A model generated the notes under the pieces. That model had not been told where the DNA came from, did not search any database, and worked only from the letters and a program-made list of their open reading frames with translations. Below, piece by piece: positions 8,790 to 16,735 of a stretch of 64,000 bases of DNA. Source of the DNA: JANMEB01 sp041745295 (GTDB lineage Bacteria > Planctomycetota > Planctomycetia > Pirellulales > Pirellulaceae); assembly GCA_041745295.1 (NCBI GenBank), contig JBGTJE010000060.1:219750-283749 (forward strand), in the 5' to 3' direction. Each line of letters begins with the position of its first letter. Position 1 is the stretch's first letter. The position numbers were made by a program, and so were the translations under genes.

Positions 8790-10571
8790 CTACTGTTCGT
8801 GCGTTTCGTTTTCCGGTTTCAAAACCCAGTCGGAATTGAAATCGTGCTGCAACCAAATCTTGGCAACGTCGGTGACCATCGAGTCAAAGTTTGCGTTGAG
8901 GTCCCCAAAGCGGCGACTGTTGCGTTGTTTGGCATAGCGTAAATAGAGCATTCCCGTCTTGATTTCCCGTTGTTTTTCCATCTCGGGAACGTTGTTGTTG
9001 ACGATCAACGTCGAAAGCCGCGAGTAAACGCAGCTGGCCACGAACAACTCGGTGGCGATGTCGCCAAGTCGAGCCTGAATAAACTGCTGGTCGATGATTT
9101 TCTCGCGGTACTTGATCAGTGAGACTTCGCAGGCCCAGGCAAACTTGGCAATCTGTTTGGCGAGCGACCGAGCGTAGTACGTCAAATGATCGTGTTTCAC
9201 CGGGATCTTGGGCGCCATTCGGACGAGCTTGTACGCGGTCCAAGGAGCCTTCATGATTTTCTCCATGTCCTTTCCCAAGTGACGTAGCCCGACGGCGGCG
9301 ATAAAACAGCGGAGGACGTCGTTGGCCCCTTCGCCAATCAAGTTGAGCCGAGCGTCGCGCATCATTCGCTCAAATGGTTGGTCGGTAAAAAATCCTTTGC
9401 CGCCCCAAATCTGAAGTACGTCGTTCACGATACGCCACAGCTGATCGCTAGCGAAGATCTTCAGCATCGCCGTTTCCACCATGTAATCTTCGGCGCCGCT
9501 GTCGATCAGGGCAGCGGTGTGAAAGGTCGCGCTCTCCATCGCATAAGTGTCCGCGACCGCCTCGGCAATTTTGCCTTGAACGAGCTCAAAATTGCCGAGC
9601 GGCTGACTGAACTGTCGGCGGTTGTTAGCCCGCGCCACCATCCGCTCGATGCAGAATTTCGCGGCGCCGGTGCAACATGCGCCAAAGGTCGTACGGCCAA
9701 AATCGAGTACCGTCAACGCCACTCGGAGTCCTTTTCCCATCGGTCCGAGAACGTTTTCGCGCGGTACCAACATATTGGTGAACTTGATCCGGCCGGTCGC
9801 CGTGCCGCGAATGCCGACCTTGTCCATGCGCTTTTCGAGTACTTCGAATCCGTTCATGTCTGGGGTCACCAAGAATGCGGTGATCTTTCCGTCGGGGTCG
9901 CTGGGATCAGGAGTTCGCGCCATGACGGTCAACACGTCCGCGATGCCGCCATTAGTAATCCAGCGCTTGGTCCCGTTCAGGATGAAGCCCTTGCCATCCG
10001 GAGTTGGCGTCGCGGTGGTTCGCACATTTCCGGCGTCCGAGCCGGCGTCAGGCTCGGTGAGTGCGAAAGCAGCGACGGCCCGGCCTTCGGCCAAGGGTCG
10101 CATCCAGCGTTCGCGTTGTTCAGCAGTCCCAAAAAGCTGCAAAGCGCGCAAGCCAATCGAGTGGTGCGCGTTGACAAACACGGCGGTCGCCGCACAATGA
10201 GCGCCGATGACTTCCATGACGCGGCAATAATTCATTTGCGACAGGCCACGCCCGCCGAGCGCCGGCGCGATCGTACACCCCAACACGCCAATATCACCCA
10301 ATCCGCGGATCACCGAATCCGGAATTTGCGATTCGCGGTCGATCGCGACAGGGTCAATTCGATCGCGGCAAAACTCTTTGACCTCTTCGACGGCCCGATC
10401 ACCGATCGCGCGGGCTTCTTCTGATAATTCTGGAAACGGCATCAACGAGCTGTCTCGAAAGCGACCGAAGAACAAATCTTTGGCAAAGCCTTCTTTATCG
10501 GGCCCCGAAAACAGAATCTCCTCTGCTTGAGCGATTTGTTTTTTCTGCAATTCGGACAGCGTGGTCGACAT
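8790..10571 (-). CDS. Acyl-CoA dehydrogenase, long (VLCAD-like) form
   Basis: A 593-residue FAD enzyme that oxidises acyl-CoA at the alpha-beta bond. The core shows AFALTEPDAGSDAGN, a KRWITNGG flavin-contact segment, and WGGKGFFTDQPFERMMRDAR followed by GEGANDVLR, where the glutamate is the likely catalytic base. It is about 200 residues longer than the common 380-residue enzymes. The extra helical C-terminal part resembles very-long-chain acyl-CoA dehydrogenases, so a longer or branched substrate is possible. The neighbouring carboxyltransferase and the divergent thiolase suggest one acyl-CoA breakdown module. No electron-transfer flavoprotein genes are nearby. Confidence 0.92.
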   Translation of the reverse strand: MSTTLSELQKKQIAQAEEILFSGPDKEGFAKDLFFGRFRDSSLMPFPELSEEARAIGDRAVEEVKEFCRDRIDPVAIDRESQIPDSVIRGLGDIGVLGCTIAPALGGRGLSQMNYCRVMEVIGAHCAATAVFVNAHHSIGLRALQLFGTAEQRERWMRPLAEGRAVAAFALTEPDAGSDAGNVRTTATPTPDGKGFILNGTKRWITNGGIADVLTVMARTPDPSDPDGKITAFLVTPDMNGFEVLEKRMDKVGIRGTATGRIKFTNMLVPRENVLGPMGKGLRVALTVLDFGRTTFGACCTGAAKFCIERMVARANNRRQFSQPLGNFELVQGKIAEAVADTYAMESATFHTAALIDSGAEDYMVETAMLKIFASDQLWRIVNDVLQIWGGKGFFTDQPFERMMRDARLNLIGEGANDVLRCFIAAVGLRHLGKDMEKIMKAPWTAYKLVRMAPKIPVKHDHLTYYARSLAKQIAKFAWACEVSLIKYREKIIDQQFIQARLGDIATELFVASCVYSRLSTLIVNNNVPEMEKQREIKTGMLYLRYAKQRNSRRFGDLNANFDSMVTDVAKIWLQHDFNSDWVLKPENETHEQ

Positions 10572-10936
10572 GTTGCGTTAACCCTTGTTGGCGTTCGTCG
10601 CTAAAATGGCTATAAGGATGTCGTAAAACGGCCCGCTGCCCTTGGAGATGATTTGGCACCTGGCGCCCTGTCGCATGCGAGCCCATCCGGTGCCCTCGCG
10701 CAATCCGGGCGTGAGTTCAGTTGAATTCATGTCCTCGGCAGTGCCTTGGGACAAAGCGGGCTTGCACCGGTCGTACCATCAAATGGGACTGCCGGCCCAT
10801 GCGAGCACGGCGAGCTGCTCGCAGGCTCCATTGTTGCCAACGGCACCTAAGATTATCTATAAACCCCTGCAAAACGCAACCGCGTGCTGCCCCCAATGCC
10901 GCCCGCTCGCTCCATGGAACTTTAAGGATTTGCCGC
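10572..10936. other. Non-coding gap between divergent acyl-CoA dehydrogenase and thiolase genes
   Basis: About 365 bases that must contain the promoters of both divergent genes. No palindromic repeat and no convincing sigma-70 hexamer pair was seen. A reading frame runs through the gap into the thiolase, but its peptide has no recognisable features. Confidence 0.5.
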
Positions 10937-12109
10937 ATGTCTACCGCATTTCTAATCTCGGGAGCCCGCACGCCGATCGGCTCATTTCTCGGTGCCTTTC
11001 AAACTATGTCGGCGACCGATTTAGGTGGCATCGCGCTGGCCAACGCCATTCAACGCAGTGGGGTACCTCTCGCTGACATCGACGAAGTCATCATGGGCAA
11101 CGTGATCTCCGCTGGATTGGGCCAAGCACCCGCTCGCCAAGCGGCGCTCAAAGCCGGTCTGCCCACGACCATTCCCGCGGTCACCGTCAACAAAGTCTGC
11201 GGCTCCGGACTTAAGGCCGTAATGATTGCCAGCCAAGCCATTCGCTGCGGAGACGCTCACGCGATCGCGGCGGGGGGTATGGAGAATATGACGCTCGCCC
11301 CACACCTTGCCTACGGCTTGCGCGGCGGCATCAAGATGGGCGAAATCAAAATGCAAGATGCCATGCTGTTCGACGGTTTAACCTGCGCGTTCGAATCCTG
11401 CCCCATGGGGAACCACGCGGAACATATCGCTCGCCAATACAACGTGACTCGCGCCGACCAAGATGAGTTTGCCCTTCGCAGCCAGCAACGCGCTGCACAA
11501 GCCGCATCATCCGGCATGTTCCGCGACGAAATCGTCGCCGTCACGATTAAAGAACGCAAAGGCCAACGCGTGGTCGAACAAGACGAGGGACCAAGGCCGC
11601 AAACGACGCGGGAAACTTTGTCCGAGTTGCGGCCCGTCTTCGAAAAAGACGGCACGGTAACTGCCGGCAATGCTTCGACGATCAGCGACGGTGCCGCCGC
11701 GGTCGTGGTGGTGGACGCAGTCCGCGCCGAGAATGCACCCTTGAAATTCAAGATCGTGGCGTCCCATACGTCCGGGACAGAGCCGAAAGATCTGTTCATT
11801 GCACCTGTCGCTGCAATTGAAGGGGTCTTGAAAAAGGCCAATCTTTCGACTTCGCAGATCGATCTATTCGAAATCAACGAAGCCTTTGCCAGTCAAATGG
11901 TCGCGTGCATGAGAGAACTCAAGCTCAATGAAGAGCGCGTCAACATTTATGGCGGTGGGATCTCGTTGGGTCATCCGATCGGGGCTAGCGGCGCTCGAGT
12001 CTTGGTGTCACTGATGTACGCACTCAAGCGAAACAATCTCAAGCGTGGCGTTGCCAGCCTCTGCCTCGGCGGCGGCAACGCTGTCGCCATGGTGATCGAA
12101 GCGGTTTAA
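10937..12109 (+). CDS. Acetyl-CoA C-acetyltransferase (thiolase)
   Basis: A 390-residue thiolase that condenses or cleaves acetyl-CoA units. ATG 10937 has AAGGA at 10924-10928 and gives the standard thiolase N-terminus ISGARTPIGSF. The nucleophilic cysteine is C88 in VNKVCGSGLKAV. The C-terminal half has NEAFASQM, GGGISLGHPIGASGAR (catalytic histidine) and CLGGGNA (second cysteine). All catalytic residues are present and the length is normal. It is divergent from the acyl-CoA dehydrogenase and probably acts in the same beta-oxidation or branched-chain route, or alternatively in acetoacetyl-CoA synthesis. Confidence 0.93.
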   Translation: MSTAFLISGARTPIGSFLGAFQTMSATDLGGIALANAIQRSGVPLADIDEVIMGNVISAGLGQAPARQAALKAGLPTTIPAVTVNKVCGSGLKAVMIASQAIRCGDAHAIAAGGMENMTLAPHLAYGLRGGIKMGEIKMQDAMLFDGLTCAFESCPMGNHAEHIARQYNVTRADQDEFALRSQQRAAQAASSGMFRDEIVAVTIKERKGQRVVEQDEGPRPQTTRETLSELRPVFEKDGTVTAGNASTISDGAAAVVVVDAVRAENAPLKFKIVASHTSGTEPKDLFIAPVAAIEGVLKKANLSTSQIDLFEINEAFASQMVACMRELKLNEERVNIYGGGISLGHPIGASGARVLVSLMYALKRNNLKRGVASLCLGGGNAVAMVIEAV

Positions 12110-12169
12110 GTTGAGAGTTGAGAGTTGAGTTTGCGCGCCTCCAAGGTTCGATCAGGCTAGTTTTCTGTT

Positions 12170-12203
12170 CCCTCCCACGCCGCGGGGAGGGCTAGGGAGG
12201 GGG
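12170..12203. repeat. CCCTCYCC-type palindrome, copy 1
   Basis: Reads CCCTCCCACGCCGCGGGGAG and continues into GGCTAGGGAGGGG. The two arms pair. It lies between the convergent thiolase and xylulokinase genes and belongs to the family seen again at 13991, 15980, 27747, 39553, 47749 and 53021. Confidence 0.7.
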
Positions 12204-12342
12204 TTGCACTCATAAACAATCCGAGCGCCAATCACGCTGTGCCCGAGTCTCCCGACCACGCCCTTCGAGAACTCAGGGCATGCCACTCGAATCCAGCATG
12301 TCACCCGACGTGGGCGTCACACCAAACGGTTGCGTGAATGTC

Positions 12343-13860
12343 TTACCCCAACGCCGAAATCCGTTTGAAGTCGCCTTTGAGCGATTGATATAACTGACGA
12401 TAAATTGGATGTCCGCGATCGTAGAAGTCGCGGGCCCGTCGATCGACTTTCGTTTGGGAAACGACTTTGATCGTCGCGCGACACGCTTGTTCGACATTGG
12501 AAAACTCGCCGGCGCCGACCGCGGCCAATAGCGCGACACCGTACGCCGGTCCCTGCTCGCTGTTGATCACCGATGCGGGACGGCCGAACATGTCGGCTTG
12601 GAGTTGGCGCCAAAATGGGCTCTTCGAGCCCCCGCCCGAGACGCGAATCTGATGCACAGGAACATTCAATTCTTGGATGATCTGCAGGCTATCGCGCATC
12701 GCGTACGTGACCCCTTCCATGATCGCGCGCGCCAAATGGCCGCGTGTGTGCTTGAGCGTGAGACCGACAAAGCAGCCGCGGGCGTCGGGGTCGGCGTGTG
12801 GCGTCCGCTCTCCCGCCAGATACGGCAGGAAAAACAATCCTTCGGCGCCGGTCGGAGAGGACTTGGCTTCTTCGTTCAAAATCTTGTATGGATCTTTTCG
12901 TTGCCGCGACATGTCTTGGCAAAGTCGATCCACGAACCATTGCATCGCGCCACCTCCCGTGAGGCTGACACCCATCATGTGCCACTTCCCAGCGACGGCA
13001 TGACAAAACGTGTGCAGGCGACCTTGCGGATCGATTTTGGGATCGTCGCTGTGGACGAACATGATCCCTGACGTTCCAATCGACGTCGACAGTATGCCGC
13101 TACTGACGACGCCGGTTCCCACCGCATTGGCAGCGCAATCGCCGGCGCCACCCACCACGAGGCAGTCGACGGCTAGGCCCAGTTGTTTGGCGGCCTGAGC
13201 AGTAAGTTTGCCGGTGACTTGTTGTGATTCGTAGCATTGTGCAAAGAGGTCGACGTCGAGATCCAAGCGTTGCAGTAATTCCGTCGACCACGTTCGACGA
13301 GCGACGTCGAGCAGCAGCATGCCACTTGCGTCGCTGACGTCGGTCGCATACTCGCCCGTCATGCGGCGGCGGATTTCGTCTTTGGGTAAAAGAACCTTTC
13401 GAGTTCGTTCGAATTTCTTTGGTTCGTGATTGCGAAGCCACAATATCTTGGGCGAAGTAAATCCGGTCAGCGCTGGGTTGGCCACCATTTTGATCAAGGC
13501 GGCTCGACCGCCGGCACGGCGTTCAATTTCATCGCATTCGGACGCGGTGCGCTGATCGTTCCAAAGAATCGCGGGGCGAAGGACTTGATCGTTTTTATCC
13601 AAGAAAACGGAGCCGTGCATTTGGCCCGATAGTCCGATCGCACGGACGGCGGAAGGTTTGACTTTGGCCTTTCGCACTACGGCGCGCACCGTTTTTTCAG
13701 TCGCCGTCCACCAATCCTCAGGGTTTTGCTCGCTCCACAGCGGTTTGGGGTGGTACAGCGGGTAGGTGGCATTCGCTTCAGCCAAAATCGCGCCGGCCGG
13801 ATTCATCAACAGCGTTTTTGTTCCACTGGTCCCGATATCGATACCCAAGTAATAGCTCAT
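12343..13860 (-). CDS. xylB: Xylulokinase (FGGY family)
   Basis: A 505-residue sugar kinase that phosphorylates D-xylulose to xylulose 5-phosphate. The N-terminus has the phosphate-1 motif GIDIGTSGTKT. SGQMHGSVFLD and LWNDQRT follow, typical of xylulokinases, and GGAGDCAANAVGTG and SGGGSKSPFWRQLQADMFG mark the second domain. Length is normal for XylB. No xylose isomerase is adjacent; the nearest neighbour is a divergent solute-binding lipoprotein that could supply a sugar. The xylulose specificity is inferred from the SGQMHG and WNDQRT motifs. Confidence 0.9.
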   Translation of the reverse strand: MSYYLGIDIGTSGTKTLLMNPAGAILAEANATYPLYHPKPLWSEQNPEDWWTATEKTVRAVVRKAKVKPSAVRAIGLSGQMHGSVFLDKNDQVLRPAILWNDQRTASECDEIERRAGGRAALIKMVANPALTGFTSPKILWLRNHEPKKFERTRKVLLPKDEIRRRMTGEYATDVSDASGMLLLDVARRTWSTELLQRLDLDVDLFAQCYESQQVTGKLTAQAAKQLGLAVDCLVVGGAGDCAANAVGTGVVSSGILSTSIGTSGIMFVHSDDPKIDPQGRLHTFCHAVAGKWHMMGVSLTGGGAMQWFVDRLCQDMSRQRKDPYKILNEEAKSSPTGAEGLFFLPYLAGERTPHADPDARGCFVGLTLKHTRGHLARAIMEGVTYAMRDSLQIIQELNVPVHQIRVSGGGSKSPFWRQLQADMFGRPASVINSEQGPAYGVALLAAVGAGEFSNVEQACRATIKVVSQTKVDRRARDFYDRGHPIYRQLYQSLKGDFKRISALG

Positions 13861-13990
13861 GAGTCCATCGCCGCGGATTGTCGGATGACGATTCCAATTG
13901 ACGCGAGCCCCATCGTAATCGCTGCGAATTCACTAGAATAGTGGCGTCGAAACGCATCGGTTTTTGGTTCGGCGCAATACTGAATCTGTT

Positions 13991-14028
13991 CCCTCTCCCC
14001 GCTTCGGAGTGAGGGTTAGGGTGAGGGG
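13991..14028. repeat. CCCTCTCCCC palindrome, copy 2
   Basis: CCCTCTCCCCGCTTCGGAG followed by TGAGGGTTAGGGTGAGGGG, a form of a very widespread intergenic repeat. Here it lies in the divergent gap between xylulokinase and the solute-binding protein, so it is not simply a terminator. Confidence 0.75.
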
Positions 14029-14067
14029 TTCTTATTTTCGAAGCATCCATTGGGCATTGGGACCGTA

Positions 14068-15528
14068 ATGAGTTCAAAGCCGTTTGCCTGGTATTCGCTC
14101 GCGTTTTGTGGCGTTCTAATCGCGGCGACTTTCGGTTGCCAACCGACCGACGATGATGGCGCGCCAGCGGAATCGGTCGTAAATCAAACGCCGGAAAAAC
14201 CGCAGAGACTAAAAGTGCTGTCGATCGACGACCCGCAGCAAGTCGCGGCACGGATCGCCCAAGTGTGGACCGCCCAAACCGCCGGAGAGATCGAAGTCAC
14301 GTATACAACGTCCGAGGGACTCTTTGCCGAGGCGCAACCCATCCCCGAGTTCGATATCGCGATCTACCCTAGCGTCAACATGGGCGAGTTGCTCGCCCGG
14401 CACGCAATCCAGCCACTCGATTTAGCCCAGTTGAAGGACCTATGTGCCGATCGCCGCGTATTGCTGCGACACGACCGGACGACTGTCGTTCAAAGCGGCA
14501 AGTCAATCTTCGGGGCATCGTTGGGTTCTCCCATGCTGACGCTGCTCTATCGAAAGGATGTCTTCGAAAAATTGCAATTAGACGTTCCTCAGACTTGGCA
14601 GGAGTATCGAGCCACGGTGGAATCGCTCCCGTCGTCTGCTGCAAAATGGACAAGCGAGCATGGCGAAACGATTCCAACTCAAATCTGCGAGCCGACGACC
14701 GGAACTTGGTTGGCCGAATACCTGCTCGCACGGGCAGCGGGATCGTTGGTCCGTCAAGGGCGGCTGTCTTCGTATTTTGAGATCGACTCCCTGAAGCCGC
14801 TCATCAACACACCGCCGTTCGTGGATGCATTGGAACAAATGACGGCCGAGCGCGAATTCAAGTCCGATCGACCTATGACGCCCGAGGATTGCTATATTGC
14901 CATCGTTCGAGGTGAAGCTGCACTCGCGGTAACTTGGCCGTCATCCCATTCGATTGTCGAAGGCGCCTCCGAGACGTTTCCGATCGCCGTGGCGTCGATT
15001 CCCGGCGCCTATCGATCGTTCGACTATCGGGAACAGAAATGGAAGTCGATTTCTCCGGATGAAATTCGCGCGACGCCCCTCATTCCGGTTTCCGGGCGCG
15101 TTGCGTCTGTCTCGTCGAAGACGCGCAGGCTGCGAACTGCGCTTCGGTTTGAAGCTTGGTTGATGACGGCCGACGCCAATCGCGAATTCTCGTCGCAGTT
15201 TCCGGATTTGCTTTTTACCCAAAACAGTCAGTTGACCGATCCCTTTCGCTGGGTCAATGATCAACTTCCGCGCGAAGCAGCTCAGCAAATGGCGGATGTG
15301 CTACGAATGTATCACGACCAGTCGATGGTCATGAGTAACATGCGCATCCCAGGCAGGGCTGCTTATATGAAAATATTGGCCGACGCAGCACGCTCGGCGA
15401 TCGGCGGCCATGTAACTCCCCAAGCCGCCCTCGATTCCGCCGCCGCACGTTGGGACGAACTCAGCGAAAAGCTCGGTCGCGACCAACAGCGCAAACTCTT
15501 CCAAGACAGCGTTCGGCTAGATATGTAA
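14068..15528 (+). CDS. Extracellular solute-binding lipoprotein (ABC family 1 type)
   Basis: A 486-residue lipoprotein. The ATG at 14068 gives a signal peptide ending in the lipobox ATFGC, so the mature protein should be anchored at a membrane through Cys24. The fold-level pattern is that of family 1 substrate-binding proteins: an early beta segment VEVTYTT-like, LLYRKDVFEKL with PQTWQEY in the hinge region, and a late AVTWPSS with GRVASVSS. Such proteins capture sugars or similar solutes for ABC importers. No permease or ATPase gene lies beside it, so its partner must be elsewhere or the protein acts alone. The divergent xylulokinase hints at a sugar ligand, which is only an inference. Confidence 0.8.
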   Translation: MSSKPFAWYSLAFCGVLIAATFGCQPTDDDGAPAESVVNQTPEKPQRLKVLSIDDPQQVAARIAQVWTAQTAGEIEVTYTTSEGLFAEAQPIPEFDIAIYPSVNMGELLARHAIQPLDLAQLKDLCADRRVLLRHDRTTVVQSGKSIFGASLGSPMLTLLYRKDVFEKLQLDVPQTWQEYRATVESLPSSAAKWTSEHGETIPTQICEPTTGTWLAEYLLARAAGSLVRQGRLSSYFEIDSLKPLINTPPFVDALEQMTAEREFKSDRPMTPEDCYIAIVRGEAALAVTWPSSHSIVEGASETFPIAVASIPGAYRSFDYREQKWKSISPDEIRATPLIPVSGRVASVSSKTRRLRTALRFEAWLMTADANREFSSQFPDLLFTQNSQLTDPFRWVNDQLPREAAQQMADVLRMYHDQSMVMSNMRIPGRAAYMKILADAARSAIGGHVTPQAALDSAAARWDELSEKLGRDQQRKLFQDSVRLDM

Positions 15529-15571
15529 ACGGTCGAGAACAGTAATGGCTTGATCGGCGTTCAACGATTTG

Positions 15572-15958
15572 CTACGCGTGAGTCGCCACATGATACGCGA
15601 GCAAAATCGCCAGTACAACAAATACGATTCCGGGATAGATGAACAAATGCGCGCGCTCATGCGACGGAATCTGGAGCTTACGCAGCGCAAAACCGGGAAA
15701 ACTGAAATAGATCAGCGCCTTGACGACCTGTGCCCAGCCGATGATCGTCAGCAGCACGGGAATGCCCGTCCAAACGTTGTGAAACGCGACCACAATCGAG
15801 CCAAAGATTAGGCTGAGAAACGCCACGGCAAACACGCCCGGCTTTCCGCGCTCGCGCAGGATCACAAAAAAATCCACCCACGCATGTGGCTGAAGAATGT
15901 GCGAGAGCCCAATCACCGTGAAGTTGATGATCGCATAAATCTGAATTGCTTGCTCCAC
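15572..15958 (-). CDS. Small four-helix membrane protein, function unknown
   Basis: A 128-residue protein with four predicted membrane spans: around residues 5-22, 42-60, 64-83 and 105-125. It contains HILQPHAWVDFF after the first span and a basic ERGKPG loop. The pattern is seen in uncharacterised bacterial membrane proteins, and no catalytic or transport motif stands out. It lies between convergent genes, 43 bases from the end of the solute-binding protein gene. Confidence 0.7.
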   Translation of the reverse strand: MEQAIQIYAIINFTVIGLSHILQPHAWVDFFVILRERGKPGVFAVAFLSLIFGSIVVAFHNVWTGIPVLLTIIGWAQVVKALIYFSFPGFALRKLQIPSHERAHLFIYPGIVFVVLAILLAYHVATHA

Positions 15959-15979
15959 AACGAGCTCGAGTCTCTGGTT

Positions 15980-16018
15980 CCCTCTCCCCGGCTTCGGGGG
16001 AGAGGTTAGGGTGAGGGG
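15980..16018. repeat. CCCTCTCCCC palindrome, copy 3
   Basis: CCCTCTCCCCGGCTTCGGGG followed by GAGAGGTTAGGGTGAGGGG. The arms CTCTCCCC and GGGGGAGAG pair. It lies between purE and the small membrane protein gene, both on the minus strand. Confidence 0.8.
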
Positions 16019-16093
16019 AGATTGGGTGCTTGGATTGGTATGAGCCGTCGACGTCCGCGTGACCGAGCGGCTCGCTCGCCTCGATGACTTGGA

Positions 16094-16600
16094 CTACAAT
16101 TTCGAATCTTCCATCACCTTGGCCGCCAATCGCTTGTGGTATTCGTGCAGCTTCTGTCGGAGCCCCGCGTTGGAATTGGCGAGCACACGGATCGCCAGCA
16201 GCGCCGCATTCTTAGCCCCCGCTTCACCAATCGCGAGTGTACCGACGGGAATTCCGCCGGGCATTTGGACCATCGAAAGCAGCGAATCGAATCCGGCGAG
16301 GGAGCGGCCTAGAATCGGCACTCCGAACACGGGCAAGACGGTTTGAGCGGCGACGACGCCGGCTAAATGTGCAGCTCCGCCAGCCCCGGCGATAATGACC
16401 TGCAATCCGCGGGTTTCGGCGCTCGAGGCCCACTCGTTGGTCTGTTGGGGCGTGCGATGGGCCGACAACACGCGCGATTCGTGAGCCACTTCAAACTCGG
16501 AAAGCAAATCGGCGGCGTGCCGCATGATCTCCCAATCCGACTTGCTTCCCATGATCACGCCGACCAACGGCGTCCCGCTTGTTTGGCTCATCGTCGACAT
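16094..16600 (-). CDS. purE: N5-carboxyaminoimidazole ribonucleotide mutase
   Basis: A 168-residue PurE of the class I type, rearranging N5-CAIR to CAIR in purine synthesis. The phosphate/ribose-binding loop GVIMGSKSDW is at about residues 14-23, SAHRTP near 46-51, and GAGGAAHLAGVVAA, then PVFGVP and the MPGGIPVGTLAIG block follow in the usual order. The histidine in SAHRTP is the expected catalytic residue. The start may be this ATG or a second ATG two codons later. No purK is adjacent, so the partner synthetase must be encoded elsewhere. Confidence 0.95.
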   Translation of the reverse strand: MSTMSQTSGTPLVGVIMGSKSDWEIMRHAADLLSEFEVAHESRVLSAHRTPQQTNEWASSAETRGLQVIIAGAGGAAHLAGVVAAQTVLPVFGVPILGRSLAGFDSLLSMVQMPGGIPVGTLAIGEAGAKNAALLAIRVLANSNAGLRQKLHEYHKRLAAKVMEDSKL

Positions 16601-16735
16601 CCCCGATTAACAAATTCTGATTAAAAAAACTTTCCGTTTGCTCGAGCGCGTGCCGTCATTCTAGCTCGATGTGGCTACCGTTTGCTAGGTAACGCTTGAA
16701 ATTGATCGACGCCACCTTGGGCCTGGACGACGCGA

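Noticed and set aside
9378..10424. 348-residue open frame on the plus strand
   Set aside because: It is the shadow of the acyl-CoA dehydrogenase on the minus strand, which has all catalytic motifs.
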